From NCBI RefSeq assembly GCF_000337735.1, contig NZ_AOHX01000039.1:338661-402660 (forward strand): a stretch of DNA of 64,000 nt, read 5' to 3'. This document shows, piece by piece, positions 34,580 to 43,369 of the stretch. The first letter of the stretch is position 1; every line of letters starts with the position of its first letter. The DNA is from Natronorubrum sulfidifaciens JCM 14089. GTDB lineage: Archaea > Halobacteriota > Halobacteria > Halobacteriales > Natrialbaceae. The position numbers and the translations under genes were made by a program. The notes beneath the pieces are model-generated. The model was not told the origin of the DNA. It did no database searches and worked only from the letters and a program-made list of their open reading frames with translations.

Positions 34580-36148
34580 ATGAAGGGGTACTACCTCCGC
34601 TATCTACAGGTGCTCGTGCAGTTTGCACCGATCGCGGTCGCGCTGGTTCGGGATCGACGGCGATTCCTGTTGTTCGGTCCCTCACGCCGGGTGTCGGCGG
34701 AAACACACCGACAGCGTGCCGACCGACTGACCGGCACGATGCTCGAGCTCGGCCCGGCGTTTATCAAGGTTGGGCAGGTGCTGTCGACGCGTCCGGATAT
34801 CGTCCCACCGACGTACGTCGAGGCGCTGTCGACGTTACAGGACGAAGTCCCCGAGGATGCAGGCGGCGATCCGCTGGCCGTCGTCGAGGCCGAACTCGGC
34901 GACGAACTCGACCTCGAGACCCTCGAGCCGGTTGCGGGTGGCTCGCTCGCGTTCGTCTACACTGCCGTATACGACGGCGACCGAATCGCCCTGAAAGTCA
35001 GACGACCGGGGCTGGTTCCAGTGATCGAGCGTGACCTCCGCGTCGTCAGGGGGCTCGTCCCGCTGTTGTCGCTCGTTGCCGACGAGCACCAGCAGTACTC
35101 GATCGAGAACCTCGCCGACGACTTCGAGAACATCATCCTCGAGGAGCTGGATTTCGAGCGCGAGGCGTCGATCATGGCCGAAATCGAAGACAACCTCGCG
35201 GACACCGAGCGGGTCGTTGTCCCCTCGACGTACGACGAGCTGTGTTCGGATCGTGTGGTGGCGATGGAGTACGTCGAGGGGACGAAGATCACTGACGACC
35301 GCGCCCTCGCCGAGGTCGGTATCGAACCCACCGAAATGGCGACCCTGATCGCCCGTACGTATCTGCGGATGGGACTCGTCGACGGCGTCTTTCAGGCCGA
35401 TCCACACCCGGGCAATCTCGCGGTGACCGATGCGGGACGGCTGGTGATCTACGACTACGGCATGAGCCAGCGACTGACGCCACAGGAACAGGCCGATCTG
35501 ACGAGTCTGTATCGAACGCTCGTCCGCCGTGACGTCGACGGGCTGTTGAACACGCTCATCGCCCTCGAGATCCTCGCTCCCACGGTCGATCGGGCCGCCG
35601 TCCGACAGATACTCGAGTTAGTGATCGAGAACCTCGAGGGGCGTTCCGTGATCACTTGGCGTGCGATCATCACCGAGCTGTTTGCGATGCTTCACGAGTT
35701 CCCGTTCCGAATCCCGCCGAACGTGATGTTGCTCATGCGGGCCGGGACGGTCGGCGAAGGCGTCTGTCGGAGCCTCGATCCGGAGTTCGACTTCCTGGGT
35801 GTCACGCGCTCGTTTCTCGTCGATCACGGCTTCATCGAAAGCGAGTTCGAAGCGCTGCTTGCCGACGTCCGGACGGACCTCCGCGAGTCCGCGCCCGTCC
35901 TCGCTCGAGCGCCCGCCCGGTTCGATACTGTCTTCGGACAGCTCGAACGCGGCGAACTCGTCGTCAGAACCGATCCAATCGAGCCGACACGTGGCGGCGA
36001 TCCGGCGGTCGGCTACGCGGTCGTCGCTGGTGCGTTGCTCGTCACGTCGGCGATCTTGACGTTTCACGAGTTGCCACTCGAGGTTGCGAGCCTACTCGGC
36101 GCGCTCGTCGTGTTCGGACAGTACGTTCGCCGACGCTGGACGTGGTAA
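34580..36148 (+). CDS. ABC1/AarF/UbiB-family atypical kinase
   Basis: This 522-residue UbiB-like protein has the family-specific KxGQ motif in FIKVGQVLSTRPDIVP (Lys63), an alanine-rich nucleotide loop variant VAGGSLAFVYTAVY, the ALKVRRPG lysine, the catalytic QADPHPGNLAV and the metal-binding IYDYGM. Two C-terminal membrane helices (about 470-515) anchor it. UbiB homologues are ATPases/kinases linked to quinone or other isoprenoid lipid metabolism. In haloarchaea the role is not established; here it sits between usp genes, suggesting a link of membrane quinones to the stress response. Confidence 0.88.
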   Translation: MKGYYLRYLQVLVQFAPIAVALVRDRRRFLLFGPSRRVSAETHRQRADRLTGTMLELGPAFIKVGQVLSTRPDIVPPTYVEALSTLQDEVPEDAGGDPLAVVEAELGDELDLETLEPVAGGSLAFVYTAVYDGDRIALKVRRPGLVPVIERDLRVVRGLVPLLSLVADEHQQYSIENLADDFENIILEELDFEREASIMAEIEDNLADTERVVVPSTYDELCSDRVVAMEYVEGTKITDDRALAEVGIEPTEMATLIARTYLRMGLVDGVFQADPHPGNLAVTDAGRLVIYDYGMSQRLTPQEQADLTSLYRTLVRRDVDGLLNTLIALEILAPTVDRAAVRQILELVIENLEGRSVITWRAIITELFAMLHEFPFRIPPNVMLLMRAGTVGEGVCRSLDPEFDFLGVTRSFLVDHGFIESEFEALLADVRTDLRESAPVLARAPARFDTVFGQLERGELVVRTDPIEPTRGGDPAVGYAVVAGALLVTSAILTFHELPLEVASLLGALVVFGQYVRRRWTW

Positions 36149-36273
36149 GGTCGACTCCCATCCGCCAGTGCCGGCGCGACCACCGCAGCGACACCGCGGA
36201 ACTCGAGGCCACAGACTGTGCGACACACCGTCGATGTGGGGGATTCTTGTCGCTGTCGCACCAACAGCCGCCA

Positions 36274-36717
36274 ATGGACAAAATCTCCTACGAGTATACG
36301 TTCGGGATGGACGAGACGGCCATCGACGAAACGCTACAGGATCACGAGGTCGGCGTCCTCGCGCTCGCGGACGACTCGAGTGCGTACGCCGTGCCGGTCG
36401 CCTACCACTACGACGGCTCGTCGCTGTACATTCGGCTGACGAGCGACGGCTCGAGTACGAAGATGGCGTTTCTCGAGGCGACGGCCGACGCCTGTCTCTG
36501 TCTGTACAACATCGAACGGGCGGATACGTACTGGAGCATCATCGTCAGAGGGCCGGTACGGAAGCTCACCGACGACGAGCAGGCGGCGTTCGACGAGACG
36601 GCCGTCAACGAGTCGTTCCGACAGCTCCCGGTCTTCGATCAGGATGTCGAGGACCTCGATGTCGAGATTTACGAACTCGAGATGGAGACGGTCACCGGCC
36701 GGGAACGCGGGGCCTAA
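36274..36717 (+). CDS. pyridoxamine 5'-phosphate oxidase-like flavin-binding protein
   Basis: The 147-residue split-barrel protein of the PNPOx-like/NimA type starts MDKISYEYTFGMDETAIDE. It has the core strands HEVGVLALADDSSAYAVPVAY and SLYIRLTSDGSSTKMAFLE, and a WSIIVRGPV strand. Such proteins bind FMN, F420 or haem and act as reductases or oxidative-stress factors; the cofactor cannot be told from the sequence. ATG 36274 is chosen at the conserved start. PNPOx-like proteins also accompany usp genes in mycobacterial dormancy loci. Confidence 0.78.
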   Translation: MDKISYEYTFGMDETAIDETLQDHEVGVLALADDSSAYAVPVAYHYDGSSLYIRLTSDGSSTKMAFLEATADACLCLYNIERADTYWSIIVRGPVRKLTDDEQAAFDETAVNESFRQLPVFDQDVEDLDVEIYELEMETVTGRERGA

Positions 36718-36758
36718 CGGGGGCTCTGTCGTTTCCGGAACGCCGATTTTCCCAGTAC

Positions 36759-36766
36759 ATATATAT
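36759..36766 (+). promoter_or_regulatory. TATA box for usp gene 36790-37206
   Basis: The sequence ATATATAT lies 24-31 nt before the ATG at 36790, the strongest TATA-like box in the island. It predicts a leaderless or nearly leaderless usp transcript. Confidence 0.6.
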
Positions 36767-36789
36767 GTCCGTTTCACGAATATGTTCGT

Positions 36790-37206
36790 ATGAACGTACT
36801 CGTTCCCGTCGACGAATCCGACCCGGCACGAGAGGCAGTCGAACACGCCGTCACGACGTATCCGGACGCCACGATCACGGCGCTGCACGTAATCAACCCG
36901 TCGATGGCCATGTATCGCGGGGAGATGGCGTACAACTACGAACGCCTCATGGAACTCGAGGAGGAAGAAGCTGAAACGCTGTTCGAAACGATCGAGCAGA
37001 TCGGTGCGGAACACGACGCGTCGATCACGACGGAGCTCATGGTCGGCACGCCCGCCCGCAGCATCGTCTCGTTCGCGACGGACAACGACGTCGATCAGAT
37101 CGTCCTCGGCAGTCACGGCCGATCCGGCATGTCACGCGTGCTACTGGGCAGCGTTGCCGAACAGGTCGTCCGTCGTGCGACGGTGCCGGTAACCGTCGTC
37201 CGATAA
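36790..37206 (+). CDS. universal stress protein (single UspA domain)
   Basis: The 138-residue protein has MNVLVPVDESDPAREAVEHA as first strand and loop (DES instead of the usual DGS), an ALHVINPSM strand, and the canonical ATP loop LGSHGRSGMSRVLLGS. It ends TVPVTVVR. A strong TATA box at the right distance suggests independent, probably high, expression. It may dimerise through the C-terminal strand as typical Usp proteins do. Confidence 0.92.
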   Translation: MNVLVPVDESDPAREAVEHAVTTYPDATITALHVINPSMAMYRGEMAYNYERLMELEEEEAETLFETIEQIGAEHDASITTELMVGTPARSIVSFATDNDVDQIVLGSHGRSGMSRVLLGSVAEQVVRRATVPVTVVR

Positions 37207-37385
37207 GCCGCGTCACCTCCTCTCGCCAGCGCTGTCGGGCCGTCCCGTCGATAGCGAAGCGAGTGTCTGCGTCGGTCAAATCGCCTCACTCAGGGGGTGC
37301 AACGCCCGAAACGTTGTCCGCCGGTCGTTCGTGCCGTTCGATCTCGTCGCCGCCTCCCGTACAGATGCTTTCCAGCGGATACTAG

Positions 37386-37393
37386 TTATATTT
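37386..37393 (+). promoter_or_regulatory. TATA-like box upstream of the HTH gene and a possible leader peptide
   Basis: TTATATTT lies 18-25 nt before ATG 37411, which opens a 19-codon frame ending at TAG 37468-37470. It also lies 110 nt before the HTH gene start at 37503. Either a leader peptide or an untranslated leader is possible. Confidence 0.4.
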
Positions 37394-37502
37394 CCATACG
37401 ATCCGATATAATGAATATGTCAATGTCGGTGGAGCTTTCAGTCGATGGGAACACCATGTGGGGTACTTAGCTGTCCGCGTTCACGGTCCGACTGTCAGAT
37501 CT

Positions 37503-37835
37503 ATGACCGAGTGCCAGATTCGAGCCGAGGACGGAAGCACACGTTGTCCGTGCGCGACGGACGACATCCTCCGACTCCTCGCAGATACCCGCCGCCGGGA
37601 GATTATCACGACGCTGGAATCCTGTGACGACGACCGAATGTCGCTACCGAGGCTGCGTTCACAGTCCACGACGGGACACGCTGACCCGGACTCCTGGCAT
37701 CGAGCGATCCATCACATCCACCTGCCGATGCTCGACGATCATGGCCTGATCGACTACGACAGCGAAGCCGAGCACATCCGGTACTATCACTGCGAACAGG
37801 TCACAACCGCCCTCGAGGCGCTCGAGGCGCACTGA
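37503..37835 (+). CDS. small winged-helix regulator (DUF7344/HTH-like)
   Basis: The 110-residue protein is of the haloarchaeal DUF7344 winged-helix type. It has an N-terminal region with paired Cys (TECQIRAEDGSTRCPC), then DILRLLADTRRREIITTLES as the first HTH helices, a WHRAIHHIHLPMLDDHGLIDYD recognition/wing segment, and the C-terminal ALEALEAH helix. It probably binds DNA and is a natural candidate for a local regulator of the stress island; this is inference from position only. The short Cys-containing N-terminus could bind metal. Confidence 0.7.
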   Translation: MTECQIRAEDGSTRCPCATDDILRLLADTRRREIITTLESCDDDRMSLPRLRSQSTTGHADPDSWHRAIHHIHLPMLDDHGLIDYDSEAEHIRYYHCEQVTTALEALEAH

Positions 37836-37926
37836 CGACCGATACTGGAACTGTTCGAGAACATGAGTGGGTCCCACAGTCACGCCGAGAGTTATCAGGG
37901 TGCACGTGCTATATTCGGATACCGTG

Positions 37927-39297
37927 ATGTCGCAGACAACGTTTGGCTATCTGACCGCGGCGAACGCACCGTTGTTTACCGACCTCTACGAGTTGCGGAT
38001 GCTACAGGCGTACATCAATCAGGACCACAACCCGACAGCGACGTTCAGCCTGTTCGTCCGCGACCTCCCGCCGAATCGAGGGTACATGATCGCCGCGGGC
38101 CTCGAGCAGGCGATCCATTACATCGAGACGCTTTCGTTCGGCGAGCGCGCGCTCGAGTATCTGTCCGAGGAGGGGTTCGATGAGGCGTTCCTCGAGTACC
38201 TGTCGGGGTTCGAGTTCACTGGTGAGGTGCGCGCGCTGCCGGAGGGGACGCCGGTTTTCGTGAACGAGCCGTTGCTCGAGGTGACGGCACCGATCGCACA
38301 GGCACAGTTACTCGAGACCGCCGTGATCAACCAGATCGGCTATCAGTCGCTCATCGCGACGAAAGCGAGCCGTATGCGAGAGATCATCGACCGGAACGGC
38401 GACGGACAGCAGCTGATCGATTTCGGCTCCCGACGCGCACATGGGACGGACGCCGGCTTGAAGGCGGCCCGCGCCGCGTACATCGGTGGCTTCGACGGCA
38501 CCTCGAACGTCGCCGCCGGGGAGGCGTTCGAGATCCCGACCTCCGGGACGATGGCCCACTCGTGGGTCCAGAGCTTCGAGGACGAGCGCGACAGTTTCGA
38601 GACGTTCGTCGACGAGTACGGGGACGAGAGTGTCTTGTTGATCGATACCTACGACACCGTCCGCGGGGCGGAGCTCGCAAAGGAAGTCGCCGACGAGGCA
38701 GGGGCGTCGATCCGCGGCGTTCGCCTCGATTCGGGCGACCTCGCGGCGCTCTCGCAGGATGTCGATGCGGTACTCCCCGATGTCGACCAGTTCATCTCCT
38801 CGGGCATCGACGAGTCCAAAATCGACGACTTCTTCGAGCGAGGTGGGGTCGGCGCGGGCTTTGGGCCGGGTACCGCGCTAGTGACGAGCACCGACGCCCC
38901 GAAAGTCGAGGGAGTCTACAAACTCGTCGCCGTCGAACGCGACGGCGAGATGCGGCCGACGATGAAGCTCTCGACGGGGAAAGTCACCTACCCCGGCGCG
39001 AAAAGCGTCCGCCGCACCGAGTCCGACGGCCGGTACACCGGCGACGTCATCGGACTTCGGGACGAGGACCTGCCCGGCGAGGAGCAACTCGTCACCGTCA
39101 TCGACGGCGGCGAGCGCGTCATCGGCCTCCCCGACCTCGAGACCAGCAAAGCCCGAGCGCGGACACACAGACGGAAACTCCCCGACTCGAGCCGTCGACT
39201 CGAGGACCCCGAGCCCTACGACGTCCGAATCAGCGACGAACTACAACAGGAAACCGAGGAGCTACAGCGGGAACTCGAGGCTCGGCGTACGGAGTAG
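37927..39297 (+). CDS. pncB: nicotinate phosphoribosyltransferase
   Basis: The 456-residue protein makes nicotinate mononucleotide from nicotinate and PRPP in NAD salvage. The core shows FTDLYELRMLQAY, the active-site segment IDFGSRRAHGTDAGLKAARAAYIGGFDGTSN, GTMAHSWVQSF, and LLIDTYDTVRGAE followed by GVRLDSGDLAAL. These are standard NAPRTase barrel motifs. ATG 37927 begins MSQTTFGYL; an upstream frame adds residues of no similarity. NAD salvage within a stress island fits recovery of cofactor after energy limitation. Confidence 0.9.
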   Translation: MSQTTFGYLTAANAPLFTDLYELRMLQAYINQDHNPTATFSLFVRDLPPNRGYMIAAGLEQAIHYIETLSFGERALEYLSEEGFDEAFLEYLSGFEFTGEVRALPEGTPVFVNEPLLEVTAPIAQAQLLETAVINQIGYQSLIATKASRMREIIDRNGDGQQLIDFGSRRAHGTDAGLKAARAAYIGGFDGTSNVAAGEAFEIPTSGTMAHSWVQSFEDERDSFETFVDEYGDESVLLIDTYDTVRGAELAKEVADEAGASIRGVRLDSGDLAALSQDVDAVLPDVDQFISSGIDESKIDDFFERGGVGAGFGPGTALVTSTDAPKVEGVYKLVAVERDGEMRPTMKLSTGKVTYPGAKSVRRTESDGRYTGDVIGLRDEDLPGEEQLVTVIDGGERVIGLPDLETSKARARTHRRKLPDSSRRLEDPEPYDVRISDELQQETEELQRELEARRTE

Positions 39298-39317
39298 GGA
39301 CCCGACGCAAAGCGCCT

Positions 39318-40196
39318 CTAGTTGCTCGTCAGCACCGGAATCGGCGACCGTCGGACGACACGCGCGGTCGTGCTTCCGAGCAGTCGGCCCGAACCCACAG
39401 CGCGGCCGCGGGTTCCCATCGCGACGAGGTCGGCGTCGGCCGCCGAAACGTACTCGAGCAGTTCATCAGCGGGAACGCCCCGACGAACAGCCGTGGTGGC
39501 CTCGAGGCCGCGCTCGTCGGCCATCTCGGCGACCGCCTCCGTCGCGTTCTGCCCGCCCGTTTTGAGTAAGCCGATGATGCTCCGCGGGGCGTCCTCGAGG
39601 TCGTAGGTCGTCGTATCGATTACGTAGACGGCGTGGACGCTGGCGTCGTATTTCTCGGCGATCTCGAGGGCGTTTTCTGCGGCGCGTTCGGCGGCGTCGC
39701 TCCCGTCGGTCGGAATCACGATCCGTTCGTACGGCCCGCCGGCTTCAGGGGTGTCGTCGCCGTCGTCTGTCATCCGAACCGACAGCACCGGGACGTCCGA
39801 CAGCGCGACGACGCGCTCGGTGGTACTCCCAAGCCGAGCCCGGTCGACACCCGTTCGGCCGTGTGTCCCCATGACGATCATGTCGACACCCTGCTCGTCG
39901 GCGTACTCGAGGATCGTTCGGTGTGGGACGCCCTCGCGGACCTCTCGAGCGGCCATCAGGTCGTGGGCTTCGGCTTGATCCGTGATTCGAATCGTCGCTT
40001 CGCGGCCCTGTCGCTCGGAGGGGGCGTAGAGTTCCTCGCGGTCGTCGTCGGCGATTCCAGCCGGCGTCTCGCCGGTCTCGACGACGTAGAGGCTGTGAAT
40101 CGTCGCCTCGTAGGTCTGGCCGAGCTCGAGGGCGTGATCGATCGTCGCTTCGGCACCGGCGCTGCCGTCGGTCGGAACGAGGATGGTCGTGAACAT
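39318..40196 (-). CDS. tandem universal stress protein
   Basis: The 292-residue protein has two intact UspA domains. The first (about 1-145) has MFTTILVPTDGSAGAEATID and loop MGTHGRTGVDRARLGS; the second (about 155-292) has RIVIPTDGSDAAERAAENA and loop MGTRGRAVGSGRLLGS. Both fit the ATP-binding consensus, so two nucleotides per chain are expected. It converges with pncB (stop codons 20 nt apart). ATG 40196 is chosen at the first conserved strand; upstream codons are arginine-rich shadow sequence. Confidence 0.92.
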   Translation of the reverse strand: MFTTILVPTDGSAGAEATIDHALELGQTYEATIHSLYVVETGETPAGIADDDREELYAPSERQGREATIRITDQAEAHDLMAAREVREGVPHRTILEYADEQGVDMIVMGTHGRTGVDRARLGSTTERVVALSDVPVLSVRMTDDGDDTPEAGGPYERIVIPTDGSDAAERAAENALEIAEKYDASVHAVYVIDTTTYDLEDAPRSIIGLLKTGGQNATEAVAEMADERGLEATTAVRRGVPADELLEYVSAADADLVAMGTRGRAVGSGRLLGSTTARVVRRSPIPVLTSN

Positions 40197-40283
40197 AGCG
40201 GCTCGTTCGAGACGGACGCCTATCAAACGCACCCGTACTCTCAGCGAGCGCAATCTGTTCGAACGCAAACGTGACTGCGACCG

Positions 40284-40357
40284 GCATACGGACTGCGGTC
40301 GTCACTGCTCGCCGAGTACCGATCCGACCCCAGTACTCGGGACAGCAGACCGTCTCA
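40284..40357 (+). repeat. family 2 inverted-repeat element, copy 2
   Basis: The element is 74 bp. The arms are GCATACGGACTGCGGTC (40284-40300) and GACAGCAGACCGTCTCA (40341-40357), conserved with the other copies. The centre differs, with its own palindrome CGAGTAC/GTACTCG. The final TCA is the stop codon (TGA, minus strand) of the usp-like gene 40355-40843. Confidence 0.75.
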
Positions 40358-40843
40358 GGAGTGGTCGTAGGCCCCTTCTGTGAGCTGAATATCGGAGATC
40401 GACGGCGGGGTGTAGTACCGGACGATGTGGACGTCGTACGTCGCATTTGCGGCGACACCGCCGGCGACGCTCGTCACTGGCTGGGCAATTTCGCCGACGT
40501 TATCGGTGCCGAGGAAGACGACCGACGGCCGGATCTCGTCGGCAACATCAGTGATTTGGGCTGCGATCGCCGCCGGCGCGCCGTTGTCGGTTCGCTCCTC
40601 TCGGAACGTCGCCCCGGGTGCGATATCGTCGACCCCCTCACGGAGTCGTTTGGCGACGTAGGAGACGCTAAACGACTCGGGTTCGCCGGGTTCGTACCAG
40701 CCAACGTTCGTTGCGTACGCCTCGTCGTCGGGGATGACCGAGAGGGCGGTTACGTCCTCGTCCAGCGCCTCGCCGTACTCGGACGCCCGCATCAGTGCTG
40801 CTTCTGCCAGATAGGAGCCGTCGAACGGGACGAGAAACGTCAT
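40355..40843 (-). CDS. non-canonical universal stress protein (GTDN subfamily)
   Basis: The 162-residue Usp-fold protein starts MTFLVPFDGSYLAEAALMRA. Where canonical Usp proteins have the glycine-rich ATP loop, it has VVFLGTDNVGEIAQPVTSVAG, so the G-2x-G-9x-G-S/T motif is absent. The only close relative in the window is the gene at 52278-52757 with FLGSDNVGRVVTPLTSVG. The two define a distinct paralogue pair, probably binding another ligand or none. The last codon lies within a family 2 element. Confidence 0.82.
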   Translation of the reverse strand: MTFLVPFDGSYLAEAALMRASEYGEALDEDVTALSVIPDDEAYATNVGWYEPGEPESFSVSYVAKRLREGVDDIAPGATFREERTDNGAPAAIAAQITDVADEIRPSVVFLGTDNVGEIAQPVTSVAGGVAANATYDVHIVRYYTPPSISDIQLTEGAYDHS

Positions 40844-40924
40844 GTGTGTCGTGTGTTCGCGCTCGGCGGGCAACAATCTTTGCCACTATGACAGTAATAC
40901 GACTGGGGCTCGTACGTTTGCGAT

Positions 40925-41353
40925 ATGAGCGAGCGTATCCTCGTCCCACACGACGGCAGCGGACACGCCGACGCCGCACTCCGCTTTGCACTCGAGACAT
41001 TTCCGGACGCCTCGGTCGTCGTCCTCCACGTCGTCGAACCCTTTGCAGACCACACCGACGCCGGGGTCGAAAACGGTGGTCGATGGCGGAGTCGTGCACG
41101 TGAGTACGCCGCGGATGTCTTCGACGATGTCGATGACACTGCGGCGGCGTTCGAGACCACCGTCGACACGGTGTGGTGGTACGGGCGACCGACGCACGTG
41201 ATCGTCCAGTACATCGATGCTGAGGGTATCGACGAGGTCGTGATGGGGAGTCGTGGCCGCAGCGGGATCGACCGGCTGCTGCTCGGCAGCGTGGCCGAAA
41301 CGGTCGTTCGACGTGCATCCGTTCCCGTAACGATCGTTCACGGAACGGACTGA
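40925..41353 (+). CDS. universal stress protein (single UspA domain)
   Basis: The 142-residue protein has MSERILVPHDGSGHADAALRFA, a VVLHVVEPF strand and the canonical loop MGSRGRSGIDRLLLGS, ending SVPVTIVHGTD. It is divergent from the non-canonical usp at 40355-40843 (81 nt between starts), which suggests a shared control region. It converges with the usp gene at 41423. Its TGA at 41351 is the first codon of a family 2 element. Confidence 0.92.
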   Translation: MSERILVPHDGSGHADAALRFALETFPDASVVVLHVVEPFADHTDAGVENGGRWRSRAREYAADVFDDVDDTAAAFETTVDTVWWYGRPTHVIVQYIDAEGIDEVVMGSRGRSGIDRLLLGSVAETVVRRASVPVTIVHGTD

Positions 41354-41405
41354 GACGAGCCGACGGCAGGCGATCGACGGGACATCGGGACAGCAATCCG
41401 TCTCA
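41351..41405 (+). repeat. family 2 inverted-repeat element, copy 3 (internally shortened)
   Basis: The element is 55 bp. The outer ends TGAGACG and the right arm GACAGCAATCCGTCTCA (41389-41405) are conserved, and the right half matches copy 1 (GACATCGGGACAGCAATCCG). Most of the left half is deleted. It occupies the gap between two convergent usp genes and starts with the stop codon of the first. Confidence 0.65.
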
Positions 41406-41422
41406 GCCCATCGCTCGAGCGG

Positions 41423-41863
41423 TCACCGGATGACCGTAACTGGAACGGGCGACCGTCGGACGACGGTCGCTGCCACGCTGCCGTAGAGGGCCTGATTCGA
41501 CTCGAGTCGGCCGTGTGAGCCGAGCACGATGTGGTCGACGCCCTCGTCGGTCGCGTACTCGAGGATGAGTCGCGACGGCTCGCCGATATCGGACTCGGTC
41601 GTGACCGATCGGTCGGCGTCGGCGGCGACGTCGGCGACCGCCTCGAACAGCCGCGCAGTGGCGTCGTCGACGGCACGGTACCATGCGTCCGTGCCGATCA
41701 GCGGTTCGTAGGACGACTCGAGGTCGCCGCTGAAGTCGGGTTCGAACAGGTCAACCACGTGGTAGGCCGTGATTTCGGCGTCCGGAAACGCCCGGAAGGC
41801 GTGTCGAAGCGCATCCATCGAGAGTGGCGAGCCGTCGACCGGAACGAGAACCGAACTGGGCAT
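41423..41863 (-). CDS. universal stress protein (single UspA domain)
   Basis: The 146-residue protein starts MPSSVLVPVDGSPLSMDALR, with an AYHVVDLFEPDFS segment and the loop LGSHGRLESNQALYGS, which fits the ATP-binding pattern. It ends SPVPVTVIR. It is similar in layout to the gene at 61844-62305 (both have an aromatic/acidic insertion after the second strand). It converges on the usp gene at 40925 and is divergent from the nitroreductase gene (97 nt between starts). Confidence 0.91.
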   Translation of the reverse strand: MPSSVLVPVDGSPLSMDALRHAFRAFPDAEITAYHVVDLFEPDFSGDLESSYEPLIGTDAWYRAVDDATARLFEAVADVAADADRSVTTESDIGEPSRLILEYATDEGVDHIVLGSHGRLESNQALYGSVAATVVRRSPVPVTVIR

Positions 41864-41960
41864 ACGTCTGCTTCCGGGTGGAGTCGTATATACGTACTGT
41901 CGACTCCGCGCGACGGCCTCGAGCCCGTCCGTTTTTCACCTCCGTCGGTGGACGACTCCT

Positions 41961-42584
41961 ATGGCATCGATCGATCTCCCCGACCCCGAGACGGACGGCT
42001 CGACCAGCGTCGAACGAGCGATCGCGACCAGAACGAGTCGCCGATCGTTCGCCCGCCCGCCGCTCGAACTCGCGGACGTTGCACAGCTCCTGTGGGCCGC
42101 ACAGGGCGTGACCCATGTCCGCGACGGCGTCGAGATGCGTACTGCGCCGAGTGCGGGGGCGACGTACCCGCTTGTTGCCTTTCTCGAGGTCGCACCGGAG
42201 GGCTGTGCGGCGCTCGACGCAGGACTGTACCGATACGAGCCGGGAGCCCACCGCCTCGAGGCCACCGTTCAGGAGGCAATCCACGACGCGCTCACGGAGG
42301 CGGCGCTGGGACAGGCGGTCGTGCAAGCCGCGCCGGCGACGATCGTTCTCGCCGCCGAGGCCGAGCGAACGCGCCGACAGTATCCTGACCATGGCGATCG
42401 GTACGTCCACATGGAGGCGGGCCACGCCGCACAGAACGTCCACCTCGTCTGTGAGTCGCGAACCCTGCAGAGCTGTCCCGTCGGCGCGTTCGACGACGAC
42501 GCCGTCGCTGCCACGCTCGAGTTGCCGGCGCGACTCGAGCCGTTGTATCTGGTACCCGTTGGGAATCGGCCGGCGGACCAGTAG
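41961..42584 (+). CDS. SagB/ThcOx-type nitroreductase family protein
   Basis: The 207-residue FMN-dependent nitroreductase-fold protein has RTSRRSFARPPLELADVAQLLWAAQG (FMN phosphate contact arginines and first helix), the APSAGATYPL loop, HMEAGHAAQNVHL, and CPVGAFDDDAV. This is the SagB dehydrogenase branch, which in biosynthetic clusters oxidises azolines; stand-alone archaeal members have unknown substrates. No cyclodehydratase or precursor-peptide gene is nearby, so a redox/stress role is likelier. Nitroreductase-fold proteins also occur in mycobacterial dormancy loci beside usp genes. Confidence 0.83.
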   Translation: MASIDLPDPETDGSTSVERAIATRTSRRSFARPPLELADVAQLLWAAQGVTHVRDGVEMRTAPSAGATYPLVAFLEVAPEGCAALDAGLYRYEPGAHRLEATVQEAIHDALTEAALGQAVVQAAPATIVLAAEAERTRRQYPDHGDRYVHMEAGHAAQNVHLVCESRTLQSCPVGAFDDDAVAATLELPARLEPLYLVPVGNRPADQ

Positions 42585-42601
42585 CAGCGGCGAGCCCTGT
42601 C

Positions 42602-43237
42602 TTACGAGAGGTGCTGTTCGAACCAGTCGGCTGCCACGTCGGCGACCTCCTCGAGCTGGCCGGGGCCGTCGAAGAGGTGGCCTGCGCCCGCGACGACGTG
42701 GAGATCGTGTTCGCAGGTGAGTTCGGCGGCGGCCTCACGGTTGCGTTGGAGCACCTGCGTGTCGTCGCCGCCGACGATGAACAACGAGGGAGCGGTGACG
42801 TCCGCGAACACCTCGGTGGCGAGGTCGACGCGGCCGCCACGGGAGACGACGGCGTCGATATCAGTCGTGGGACGCGCCGCGGCCCGTAGTGCCGACGCTG
42901 CACCAGTGCTCGAGCCGAAGTAGCCGTAGCGAAGTCCCGCCGTCGCCGCACGCGTCCGTAGCCACTCAGTGACCGCGACGAGTCGGTCGGTCAACAGGGG
43001 AATGTCGAAGCGGTTCTCGCGATATCGGTCTTCGTCCTCCGTGAGCAGGTCGAACAGCAGGGTTCCAAGCCCTCGCTCGCGGATGACATCCGCGACGTAG
43101 TTGTTCCGCGGGCTCTTTCGACTGCTGCCGCTGCCGTGTGCGAAAACGACGAGCCCGTTCGCGCCGTCGGGGATGATGAGCTCCCCCTCGAGTTCGATGT
43201 CGTCGACCGGAATCGTCGTGTCGTTCGCAGCTGTCAT
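42602..43237 (-). CDS. alpha/beta hydrolase (dienelactone hydrolase-like)
   Basis: The 211-residue alpha/beta hydrolase has an oxyanion strand VVFAHGSGSSRKSPRN, nucleophile Ser in YGYFGSSTGAAS, acid in VGGDDTQVL and catalytic His in VAGAGHLFDGPG. The triad is intact. Similar hydrolase domains are fused to a phosphoribosyltransferase in some bacterial stress-island proteins; here the PRTase is separate at 49635-50273. The substrate is unknown. It converges with the nitroreductase gene, leaving 17 nt between them. Confidence 0.85.
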   Translation of the reverse strand: MTAANDTTIPVDDIELEGELIIPDGANGLVVFAHGSGSSRKSPRNNYVADVIRERGLGTLLFDLLTEDEDRYRENRFDIPLLTDRLVAVTEWLRTRAATAGLRYGYFGSSTGAASALRAAARPTTDIDAVVSRGGRVDLATEVFADVTAPSLFIVGGDDTQVLQRNREAAAELTCEHDLHVVAGAGHLFDGPGQLEEVADVAADWFEQHLS

Positions 43238-43369
43238 GGAGTGGTCTCCACCGCCCGCTGTCTTAGTGCTGTCATCGGTCGACTCGAGAGACCGTTCTCC
43301 ATTGTCATCTGTCGATCTCGCTCCCGTCGGTGGCCGTGTTGTGTGGCTGGAGTCGAGGTCTCGAGTGCG

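Noticed and set aside
41961..42584. Peptide-natural-product cluster suggested by the SagB-type gene
   Set aside because: No YcaO cyclodehydratase, precursor peptide or leader peptidase lies nearby; neighbours are usp and a hydrolase.
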